Shown: positions 29,350 through 40,800 of the stretch, one piece after another
Layout: each line of letters starts with the position of its first letter
Numbering within the stretch: the first letter of the stretch is position 1
Origin: Ectocarpus siliculosus
Lineage: Eukaryota > Sar > Phaeophyceae > Ectocarpales > Ectocarpaceae
Assembly (NCBI GenBank): GCA_000310025.1
Contig: FN649740.1
Location: 4,501,343 to 4,565,342 of the forward strand
Direction: 5' to 3'
DNA length: 64,000 nt
The notes under the pieces: generated by a model
Databases searched by the model: none
What the model saw: the letters and a program-made list of their open reading frames with translations, nothing else
What the model was told of the DNA's origin: nothing
Position numbers and translations under genes: made by a program

Positions 29350-31650
29350 CACCCACGGCCTACTGTAGGCCCCGGACGGCTGACGGCCCGACCATGCGCT
29401 TCCCAACCCCTATTTCCTCAATCTTCCGCTTGGTGGGGTTACAAGAGAAACACGGGGGTCGGTTCGATGGCCCGTACAATGTAGGGCGTTTTCTTTCATC
29501 GGCGCCGCCATCGCTGGTCGGTGTTTCGCGGCGGTGGTGGTCTACTATTTGACGCCGTTCAGCGTGGTACCGTTGGTATCCGAACAACCCTTACACGCGT
29601 CGGTGATTGGGCTGGCGGCGGCGTAGCCGGGCGCTCCTGACTTTTGCCCCGCCGGGGTTCTGGGCCGCGACAATCTCGCCAACGCGTCGCAGCCCCAAGA
29701 TTTCGTGGTCGAAGGCACATCTTGTGAGAGGTACTCTTGGGTACCGCAGTTCGGAATGCCCAAGTCGTCGTCGCTGCGAACATGGCGCAGTCGTCGAGTG
29801 ACAGGCACGTGCGATCGCGTCCGCACCATTCGGCCCGCCGACCGATCCAGCAACGGCGGTTGGCGTCGTCGCTAAGCGCTCGGAATGCGCATCGTCTGGA
29901 CGGCGCAAGGTTGTCTTTAGGACCGGAGAAAGACGGTGCCCGACGTTGTGGTGGAGCCACATCTCGCATCACAGCGTCGCGATAAAAGACTTCCATGGGC
30001 TTCCGCGGACCGGGACGCCGGCACCCTGCGAGGTTCCAAACCGGAGTCGTTCATAATAAAGCTCAAGTTCGTATACTTGATATTCCGTACGATGTTGAGC
30101 ATGAATTTTATTCGTAAGTGCGGGCGCTTCTTGTGCTGGATCAGCCCGCTCACGTGCCGTCATATTCTTACTCTATGTCCGCTCCACCTAAACGTGGCAA
30201 TGCGTCGTGCGGTACGGCTGTCAAACTTGAACTCCTACTCCACCTAGACGCGGCAAAGCTGCGCAGTACTGCCGTCAAACTGCTCTTCCTTCTCTGCCTC
30301 AATCGCGGGACGCCGCGCGGCAATGCCGACAAACCCCATTGTTACTACAATAGAAAAAACTGGGGCCAGTTGAGGATATAATGTGTGTGTAGCATGGTAT
30401 TAGAAATGGTATCGTGCGATTTATTGAAAGCAGAGAATGACGAGGTTTTATGTGTTTAGTTTTCTTCCTGACAGCCATGGTGAGACTAAGTTTCTCTGCC
30501 CGGAAAAAATGCGTCATCAACGTTATATCTGGACTCTCTTTGGGTAGCGGGTTTAGCCTGACCAGAAAACTTCCATGTCTTGGTTATGTCAGCGAATACC
30601 TGAGACATGCCAAGCTCAACGACGTTCAATATTGGTACATTCACCGTGCTGCAGACAGTACTCGAAGTCTTCCACAATGCAGACGAACTTTCAGAAGACT
30701 GATATTCTTTGTCTTGAGACTGCTGTTGTTGCGAAACTGCGGTTCCAAGTTAGTGATTCTCAACGTAGGATTTATTACCCTTGTCGTGACAGTAGCAAAG
30801 GCTGTTATACTATTTCGGGTTCTTCGCTCACGCGCGTAGAGGCATGATGTTACTCCGGGCTTTGAGTCACTGAAAATTGGTTCGACGATGTCGTGTGGAC
30901 GATGTGTGGTGTCTCCAACGACAACACGTTAAATGCGCAGGCATATAAGGCGCATTTCAGTGCTACACTGTGACATCTGTGTACGACAGGTTAAACAGTT
31001 TTGACTTGCACTATTGAGTGCATACGATGAACACAAATAAACCAGAAACACGGGGGAAAAGAGAAACAAAAGTCCAAGATTGGGCCCTCTCGGGGTGGGG
31101 AGGTACGTACCTAGGTGTGCGGCGGGATAACGTTGTTCGCGCACCCTTAGCATATTTGGGGATGATGTTGAATGGTCCGACATGTAAGAGTAGGGTTCAT
31201 GTCTAGCCGTGTTTTACCTGCATGATGGCATACTTCTGTTTTTTGTACGGAAAAAAAATGTGTGTTTATCCTGTGCAACCTTTGTCTTGGTATGATTTGT
31301 AGGCGGATGGATGGGTGGAATCGGAAACGTAACGAAGGCGACTTCCAGGATTGATCCGTGTGTTGGAAAATACAGTAGTGTGAAGAGTTTTATCAGATAG
31401 ATAGGTTTAGTTGAACGGATTGCTTAATGCCTTGAGGCGTGCGGAGGATAGAAATATTTGGCGAGTGTCGTTGTGGCGAAGCGCCGAGAAAGGATAGGCC
31501 AGAAGAAGGAGAGCGTTTGGCAGAGAAGAAACAAGGTTTTGAGAGACGCTTTGGTGCACGAGTGTTTGCATTCTTAATGGTTTGATTTATTGTCGGTCTT
31601 GGAGAGAATACGAAATTCATTTATGTGTCTGTGGGATGAATTTAGATCGT
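29350..31650. other. No gene I can support
   Basis: Several 60-145 codon ORFs overlap on both strands between 29360 and 30160 in GC-rich sequence, but none shows a family motif or splice-consistent neighbour. About 30183-30342 contains three diverged tandem units of 55-60 bp (CACCTAAACGTGGCAATGCG type). The stretch 30400-31650 looks like old repeat debris. Confidence 0.4.
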
Positions 31651-31659
31651 TTGCCGTAG

Positions 31660-31999
31660 CATTGCGATGCATACGAGCAGGGGGGCTGTTTGATGTTGGT
31701 TGGATACGGTGCACGGATGCACTGAGATAGATTGTATTCGGTAGATTGTGGGAGAACAAGGGAGATTCTACTTTGATTCTTCGGAGATTCGATTAGTGAT
31801 CGGAATTGCGCGACGGATTGATGTGGTTATGCACTTCTCTCCGGTGGTGGGGCTCCGGTTTCCACTGCCCTCGATTACAAGACCATCTCGACCCTCACTG
31901 GCCGAGCTGCCTTTCTCCGCAAACAAACCTACAAGCTTGAACTACCCGGTTTACACAACAATCGGTTTGGTGAATAATGATTTTGGTTGGACCGGATTC
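31660..31999 (+). mobile_element. Candidate LTR-element remnant with purine tract and tRNA-complementary site
   Basis: GATGCATACGAGCAGGGGGGC (31668-31688) matches the sequence before the 3' LTR at 23103-23122. It is followed here by TGTTTGATG, an LTR-like start. At about 31979, TGGTTGGACCGGATTCGAAC reads as the complement of a tRNA 3' end (T-arm TTCGAAT plus acceptor and CCA), like a primer-binding site. An LTR of about 275-285 bp between them is plausible. No second copy is present, so this is tentative. Confidence 0.35.
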
Positions 32000-34550
32000 G
32001 AACCGGTTAACAGTTCAACCGGTCATGAAGCCCATCCTGACGAAGACAGTTTTCGGTTTCGTCGTTCTCTTCTTCCTGCAGCCGTCTGCAAAAGACGGAT
32101 CCGAGTTGCGTGCTGTAGCGCTGTTCTCCACCTTCCTCTATTTTAGCTCTCACGACGAGAACATATACGACGCCCCCCCCCCCCCTCCCCTCAATAAGGG
32201 GACATGTTTTTGGCGGGAACCTCAGCGCTCCACCTCGTGGTCCACCAAGCCGCCCTCCCACTGCCCATCTTCTTCTACGCACGCTGTGTGGGCGAATCAG
32301 GACCTTTTTTCCAGACACAAAAAGTGGGTTCTTCAGCGAGAGCAGAGTGGTGTGGGAATGGGCGGTTGATGGGTTGTAAGGCTGGTGTTGCAGACCATAC
32401 CAAACCCTCCACAATTAACTGCTGCCCCAAGGCATCTTCCTTTGTATATATGTAGTCGGCCGCCACAATTCAACCAAGTCATTGTGGAACAACGCTGATG
32501 GGCAAGATTGCCCAAGGTTGTTGATCATGCGTCGTAAGATACTGCTGGTACGTACCGCGTTTCTCAAGTCCATTAGTATTGCTGACATTGATCCACACAC
32601 CTCAGAGGAAAACAGCTACGGAGGACGATTATTCTAATGCCAAGATTTGTCCGCGTGCGCGCTGTATACCGCAGACCATGGGATACAAGATATTGTACAA
32701 TATGGTATCAAGGATTGGAGATGCCGATACGCCTCTACACAGTCTACAGACGAGCCAACGCGTCCTTCCACAATCCAAACGACACATATTCCGCCGCCAC
32801 TGCATTCTCCCTGCATGCTCCTCGTTCCGTGGCACTACACAGCGCCTGTTTGGCACTCGGTGGCATGTTCAGACCTTCGTACGCACAACGTCCGGCAGGT
32901 TTCGGACGTGTGTGTGTGTTCAAGTTGGTGTTGTTGGTTCGCAAGCATTCTCTTGGCAATCGTGCCGAGGGGGTCTGCCAAGTATACTCATCATACCCGA
33001 TGGAGGGTGTTGTTGGGGGGTCCGCAGAAACGAAGTCTAGCCCTTGGGCCGCTTGGCCGCGTCGTGCTGCGTGGCTCGGCAGTCGATCGTTCCTTCTCAC
33101 ACTGCACACTCTGCTTCTACAGCACAGCGCAAAGAGGACACCAGACGGAGAGGATGGCGTCCATGAGAGTAGTTGCTGGCTGTGCCCGGGCTTTGAGGAA
33201 TCCCAGGGTGAGAGAGATCTTCTGCTGGTTTGGTGTTGAGTGTGCGGTCCTTTGCTTGCAGCTTCTTCCGCCGCCTTCCGCCGAGGTACCAGGTGTCTGC
33301 TGAACTACTGATTGTTGACTGCTACGTGGACAGAGCGCGAGTCCCCACGTCTGTCTCTCTTGCACTCTTCTTGGGAGAGACTAAGGGACGCTGTGCAACC
33401 GCAAGATGGGTTTTTGAAGTTCAACGGCAACCACTGTCATGTGTGTGTCTACTGAAGTGCTGCAAAGCTTCGTCGGGAAGTTTGGTGCAACCAAACGCTC
33501 TCTTTTCGCTCTCTGTTGTAACGGCGGGGAACGAAGCAGAGGAGCCAGGCAACATCCTTGTGCGCTGTAGCAGAAGAAAAAAATTGCGTTTGCCCTCTGT
33601 CAGCGTGAACCTCCGCTGCTGAAGCGATTTCCCGAAGATATTCCCTTCGGAGAATTGACAATTACAGACGATGCCCGATGCATGTTAGCTGAAGCAGCAC
33701 CTACACTCCGCTCGAAGGTACTCGAGTTTATTGCGTTAGGGGCTGCACTGCTGTCGCTTCGCCTAGGAGATGGGTTATGCTAGAATTCATTCTCTTGCAA
33801 TCAGCCAGCGGTACGGTTTCATGCGAGCAGGTAAACGTGATCCAAATCGTTGCCATGCGGTGTCCGGAGATCCCCGAGCATGCGCCCTTCCCTCTCGTTG
33901 TTGCTCACGAAACACAAGCAAAACACCCTGCGATAGTCTGCACCCATATAAAATACTCACTGACAAGACTTCAGCACAAGCCTTTCGACTGTGGTAATAT
34001 CTTGAACGGGTAGTCTTTCTGTGTTTCTATGTATAATTTTCGAAGAAATGTTCAGTATAACAGTAGCCGGGAGCGTGACTACGTGGCCCAAGATTCAATG
34101 ATGAGCAAGTACTTCGACGACCCTTGCCACTGCTGTGCGCTACTTCTGCCCATGAGTGCGTCGTGGGTGGCTTTAAGGGAGCACTATCTGCATGGACCCG
34201 TTGCCATCTCTGCAGGGTTAACGCCGCGGGATTGTGCGTCGGTTACAGGATTCTTGTCAAGCGGGCTTGATTTGGCTGATTTCGAGAATGACGGGGGGAA
34301 CACAATCACACACGAGAAAGCAAGACCTCTCGATCAAAGATCCGGTGGTTGTCGCACAAGGCAGCGGTTGGGGCTTTGTCCTCAACGAGCGAATCGCGTA
34401 CAGGGTTGAGCCTACCTTTACACGCCTTCTCTCAAACCAAGCAAAAATATTCAACAAGCGTAAGTTCAGACAAACAGGTGACACTGCTGCGGGCGCTGAA
34501 ATATCTTCATTCCGGAGTCGTCCCGACTTGGACGTCTTCCCGAGGTGACA
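32000..34550. other. Unassigned region with overlapping ORFs
   Basis: Plus-strand ORFs of 200 and 218 codons overlap at 32637-33303 in different frames. Neither shows a recognisable domain, and I cannot choose between them. Others at 34029-34409 and on the minus strand at 34257-34688 are equally uninformative. A real multi-exon gene could hide here; the sequence alone does not show it. Confidence 0.35.
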
Positions 34551-34553
34551 TTT

Positions 34554-34746
34554 GATACCCCTCCCATTTGACCCATGTTTCAAAGCTCGATTGCTGCTCC
34601 ACAGGGGACCGAGCGGCGGTGCCGAAAATGGTGGTTTTGAGAACCGTCTGGTCGAAATCTTTCCGAAAACCTCTCGTTTGATGCACACATCCTCTTTCGC
34701 CGTGGAGAACTCGAGCTTTACAGACTGGTCCAGGGGGTGTGGTATC
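34554..34746. mobile_element. MITE related to 11104-11320, just upstream of the succinyl-CoA ligase gene
   Basis: The left end GATACCCCTCCCATTTGACC through TTTCAAAGCTCGA and the right end, whose reverse complement is GATACCACACCCCCTGGACC through GTAAAGCTCGA, form imperfect inverted repeats like those of the MITE at 11.1 kb. It ends 85 bp before the ATG, so it may contribute promoter or 5'-UTR sequence. Confidence 0.6.
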
Positions 34747-34831
34747 TGACGTCATCTGTTGTAGATCATGGAGCAGCTACATTCTATGCACCCAAAATCA
34801 CCCCCACCCCCTATGCCGCCGCCGTCGGACC

Positions 34832-37800
34832 ATGTCGTCTCGCCGGCTGAAGGGTCTCGTCGCGAGAAACTCGCCCCTGCTGTCGGGGAAGCCGATCTCC
34901 GCGACGGGCGGTGCGGGGCAACAGGTGCGGAGGCTCAACGTGCACGAGTACGTGTCGATGCAGATCATGGCGGAGCACGACATCGACATCCCCGCCTCCA
35001 AGATGGCGGAAACCCCGGAAGATGCAGAGAAGGCGTGCGCGGAGATCATGGGGGGAAATGGTGGGTGATGGTGATGGTGATGGTGATGGTGTGAGTGGAG
35101 GGGGGGGGGTGATGTTTACGCAAGGTGTTGAGATGGTGCTGCCTGGGAGGTGTTGAATTTGGCGAGGGAGGGCAGGAGAGGGAGAGAGAGAGGGTGACAC
35201 AGACAAAGACCGAGCAAGAGGGGCAGAGGCAAAGAGGGAGAGGGAGAAAGAGGGAGACAGACAGAGAGACAGAGACAGACAGGCAGCCAGACAGAGGGAG
35301 GGAGAGGAAGAGCGAGAGAGAACGAGGTATTAGTGCATGCGCAATAAGAATTTCGGCAACGTCGGACGTGGACGTTGAGTGACTGACTCGAAGCGAGAGA
35401 AGCGGAGACGGCGAAGGGGATGGAGGATAGAGCGATGGACACGGAACGGTAACGCTCTGCACACTCGTTCTCATTCTGCAGGTGATCTCCCCCCACAAAC
35501 TAACCTGCCGTGTGTCATGCGTGCGCTCTTATGTGCGTGTGTGTCTCCTGTTTTTCTCCGCCTACTGTATCACGTTTCCGTCGGGTACAGCGATGAAGGA
35601 CGTTGTGATAAAGGCTCAGGTGCTTAGCGGGGGGCGCGGTCGCGGACACTTCGACAACGGCTTTGAGAGCGGAGTGCATATGTGCCTCAAGTGAGTCCGC
35701 TGGGCGAGCTAAACGTGCCGCATTACCGGCTCCTAGAGCAGAGCCGATCGCTTCGTATGCCTGGGGACGGCTGGTTTGGAGGCTCGGCTGGTTTTGCGTA
35801 AATCCTTGCGGGTTTCTATAGAGCTGGGCATATCGTTGCGTTTAGTGGAGTGCTGTTCCTCTTATTTCTCTTTGCGAAAATATCGAATCCATCGCGTTGT
35901 CGGAGGCACTCACCTGTGTTTCGACAATTACCCGATCAGCGTGCATCGATACCTTCCCGGTGGACAATTTTCTCAACAAGACAGTTTGGTGACCATCTTG
36001 TGTATCCGACTGTATGTTATGCTGGGAAGGAAGACGTTGCGAGGAGGTTGGAGCGTTCTTGTGAAACCACCGAGTACCCTTTTCATGGCTAGATCATCGA
36101 GGTATCTTGCGTGCTGGCCGTCGCCATGAAGGCATGCCACGGAGGCATACCAGTGCGACACACGTTTATCGTTGCGAGCTGTCCGTTACTCGCCTTCTTT
36201 TGTTCGCTCGCGCATGCTTGCACAAATGCACACGTGTCACTCATATCATGACGAGTGCAGTTTTTTTTTCGTGACAATTTAGTAAGTCCTGCTTTTTTCC
36301 CGGTTCCTTCCCTTTCTTTCGGTGTTGAAGGCCCTCCGACGCAAAGCACTATGCGTCTGAAATGTTGGGACAGAAGCTCATCACCAAGCAGACGGGGGAG
36401 GACGGGCTTCCGTGCGACAAGGTACGCCGCACACCTCCGATATTGTACGCTGTGCTTGACCCCAAAGGGAAACTTCCTCGAATCCGGTTCTTTTCTCCAG
36501 GACTCCTTCGTGTCGGTGTCTCATCTTCGTGCGGCGTTTTCTAGCACTGCTGCGTATTTCGGGCTTGTTCCGAAAAAAATGACGAATTTCGCGGCGTTTA
36601 ACCCCCTTACCACGCACAGAAAATTCGGCGGTCTTGCGAAATTTCTGAAATGTAAGAAAAAGAGCGAACGACGCCTGCTGATTGGATGGTGCAGACAGTT
36701 CCATCCCTGGGTGCAAGTGCAAAGCTGCCTTCCCACTTGAGCCGTCTCTTGTCTATAATCCCTATCAATTGTCCCCTCGATACGAGGGGACACGAGGGGA
36801 CAATTGATAGGGATTATAGACAGCAACTGGCGGAAGCGTGGTAAACGGGGCACGAAAAGGAGGTTTTCAAGATATTTCCCTAGAGGGAAAGCGAGACCTT
36901 CTAACTCAAGCCCTAGGTTGCTTGGTGCCTCCTATCAACGGTGGTCTAGGTACTTCTTCCGCGCTTGCCCCTGGTAGTGCTTTCCACCCAAGGGTAAACA
37001 GACGCGGCGCAACTTCGCTGTTGAACCGGCGGCGTATTCGCCCCGCGATTCGACCTGTTCATTACCCTCATACTCCTCCACTCTACAAAGCATCCATACT
37101 AGACTAGAGTCGTCCCTGTGTACCCTGGCACCCCCCTGGTCGAGTAGTGCAAAGGAGGAGACAATCATGACAATCTTCGCGAGGTAAAGCAGGCGAAGAA
37201 GATGGGGACAAAAAGTGTCCCCAAAAGGCGATCCAGCCCTAAAGGGGTTAATCCGGCTGAGCAATAGCTCGCACCCTTCGGCCAGAGCGTCCCTCTTCGG
37301 CATCGTTTTCGATATCCAACTTGATTTGTACGTGCGCCGTTCCTCTTTTCGGCCTCAGGTGCTGCTGATGGAGCGCATGTACATGCGCCGGGAGATGTAC
37401 CTGTCCATCATGATGGACCGCGGATCGCAGGTTAGGTTCGGTCTTGCGTTCGTCTTTCGCTGCAGACCGCCCTCCCTGTGTGCTTTGCCGCTCTTTTGTC
37501 TTTACTGCTGTGGCGGAAATTTCGTTGTGCCAGTCACTCCTGATGGTCCTGTTGTTTCTCGGAGACCTCGACATCGACATCGACTCTAGGGTTGTGGCGC
37601 GTTGTGTGGAATGATTTTTTGTGGTACGTTGTGTGGAATGCATGTCGTTGCCGGAGAGGGATATGACGTCACCATACAGCAGTGTCTCAATTTTTTCGCT
37701 CGGGTGCGAAATAGTATTGGCAAGAATGCCGGTCTTTCGCGTCCCTGTCGTCCACGTTTGTTCTTTCTTGGCTGTTTTTGCCCGTCTCGGGGCAACTGCT

Positions 37801-40800
37801 GAACGAAAAATGAAGTGCCTGTACCTCGCTTCCCGAACATTGCCCCGGTCTGTCGTTGAGGTCGCCCTTTGTCACCTTTGGCCGAGGAGTCGTGACCCTT
37901 TCGGCTGCCTTGTGTCCTGTCGGGTCTTGCCCTCCTTGTCTTGTGTGATTCTCGTGTCTTGGCTCGTCCATGCGCGCGCCGGCTTGCTGTTGGTGTCGGG
38001 CACTAGCGCTGGCATCGCCGAGCATGCCCTGACGTTGCGCCCCTCCCCCCACCTGTCCTGGCTTCGCGCGCTAAAAATGCACAGGGCCCCGTGATCGTGG
38101 CGTGCCCCGACGGTGGGACTTCGATCGAGGACTTGGCGGAATCGAACCCGGAGCTCATCATGAAGGTGCGGTTGAATACGGTCTCTGGAATACGGTGCGT
38201 TTCCGAATGCCCCTGGTCTGGAGTGCGATTTCGATTTTCGTTTTGGTTGTGTGTGACGCACGGCACGGTGTGGGTTTGGCTCGGTTCGCTGCGCCGTGTC
38301 GAACAAATTATGCTTTTCTCCTCGGTGTTCCGGGTTGTTGTTGGTGGTGCCCGCTGCAGCGACAGTGGAAGCAGGAGGAGGTGGAGGTGGAGAGGGCCGT
38401 TCTTCGTTGGAAACGCAGGCCTTCTTCTAGGTTTGATTCTGTGCTATAATATCATCCTCGTTTTAGCTCTTTGTGCCAGCCTGTTGTCACGAACACATGC
38501 TGGCTCGGAGGATGCCAACTCAACCCGGCCGAGATATCTGTTCATGGCATAGTTTTCCAAGGGGGAGTTGTCGGTGTTGGGTGTTGGTGTCATTGGTGTC
38601 ATGACGCATGCTCTTGTCTTGCAGTGATCGCCGTCTTCTTTGTGTTCTCTCCCCTCGCAAAATAGATAAAAATGGCGTTCTCGTACCAAAGCACGGCCGG
38701 GTGGCTTTCACCGTTCCCAATGCCACAATTGACAGTGGCACTGGTCTCTATAAGTGTCGCGTATGCAGCCATTGTGTCTTGTTAACGTCATGCAATGTAC
38801 GTCAGGGTGGCGACTCTTATTGCTGTCAATGAAGTCTCGCTGTCTCTTTTTTTTTGTTTCCGTGCCGTTTTTTTCTGTTTTTGCAAAAGTAGGCATCATG
38901 GCGCTTGTCGTAAACGTCCGACCTGCCGCCATGCCTCGTTTTTTTTTTATTTGTTTTCCACCACATTTTTTTTTCTTCTTGCAGGAAGAGGTGGACATCA
39001 TGACGGGGCTCACCGACGCACAGGCGGGAAAGATCGCGGAGCACCTCAAGCTGTCTTCGGACGGTCCGTCCTATGAGGCGGTACGTACCGTTTCAGCCCA
39101 CCACCGCCCCGTGTTGGATAATCTCGCCGCTCCCCCGTTTTTTGCTATGTTTATGGCCACAAGCTAGACAGCAAGATAGGGATGTTAGTAGGGTTTCGGC
39201 TTCCCACGCCTTGTGCTTTTTTCATCGTAATGCTGGACGTAGCTCGATTGATACTACGGTTCCTCTCACTGCTTGGGGGTAGCTTTGGCGTAACTCGTCG
39301 TCCTCCAACTAGCGATTGTCGTGGCATGTCGTGGGCGGCCAGCGGGCGTTTGCGTGTGTAACATGAACCTTCCCTTCCCACTTCTCTTGCTGTTGTACCG
39401 GTACCTGGTGGCGCAAATCGCGTGCAGGGCAAGACGCTCCTGAAGAACATGTACGCGATGTTCATCGAGAGAGACTGCACCCTTGTCGAGATCAACCCTC
39501 TCGCTGAGACCCCGGAGGGAAGAGGTATGCGAGCGACAGAGAGAGGGTACTCATGTCCTGCATGACGTAGATGTTGAAGCATTAACCTCGCGTCCTCGAG
39601 AGGACGGAGGTGGGGGGGCTTTCGGAACCCCTGGGTACTGTTGAAGGGCCCACTCGAAACCGACAATTTCGATACTTCGACCATGTGGTGTTGATATTGT
39701 TTTTCGCCTCGGTCGAGCTTTGATATTTGCTGGTACTCGCATTTTCGGACTCGAAATGGAAGCTGGGTTAGTCATTTTGGCTTTTGTAGCAGTCGGGGGT
39801 TCCATTCCTACCAGCACCGTTGGTTGTGGGCAACGTTGCGGTTTGATCCCCAACCCGAGGAGGGTTTTGATAGTCGTCTGCCAGGATGCAACACATTGTT
39901 CCCCGTTGTATCGTGAAGAGTTCTATTCTAGGGTTCCGGACATTTCGCGTTAAATTCTCGCACGGGGCGAAGTAGGAAGCAAGTGATGCATTCGTTTTTG
40001 TCTTCGACTGTAGGTGTTTGTCTTCCAATGTCTTAGTTTCGTGTTCTCGTGTGGGTGTTGGTCTTGAACATTTGTGCCCGTGGCGATGGCGTCGCAAGCC
40101 AAGACACAGATAAACGTCAACTTAGGCTGCATTCGCCTTTTTTTTTCTTCTTGTTACCATGGTTTAAGATTTGTGCCTTATTTCGTGGATGCGCAGTGAT
40201 GGCGTGCGACGCCAAGCTCAACTTCGACGACAATGCGGAGTGGCGGCAGAAGGACACCTTCCAGTTCAGGGATTACACCCAGGAGGACACACGCGAGGTA
40301 AGAATAACAGAATACCATCTTGTCTTCACTAAACAAGACACCCACGTATTTTGTTTTGCGAGGTCGATGGTCTAACGACTACGGCATGCACGACCATGAG
40401 TACACCCTCCCCCTCAACCTTTATTTCTACTAAGCAGCAGTAGAGGTTCCTATTTGGTGCCGGTATGTGTCCGGAAAATTCACCGGGACTGTATACCGGA
40501 CCGGCACTAATAAAAATATTGAGGATGACGTGGGAATTCAGTGTGTACCCGCAGAAAACACCACACCATGCCGGGCACCAGGACTGTTCAACCGGCTCTA
40601 AACAGGGACGTCTGCCGCATTGGGTTTGCTGTTGTCGATGAGGTATGTGAGTTGGAGTTACCGCGTGTTCCTCACGCCCCCATGCCTCCGAACGGCCTCT
40701 TCGTCCTTCTTCTTGTTTGTTGTTCTCTGTCATGTATTGTTTTTGCCAGGTAGAGGCGGCCAAGTACGACCTGAACTACATTGGGCTCACTGGAAACATC

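Noticed and set aside
32637-33303. Two overlapping 200- and 218-codon ORFs as a gene
   Set aside because: Frames conflict, no family signature and no confident splice sites. Could be real, but not supportable from sequence alone.
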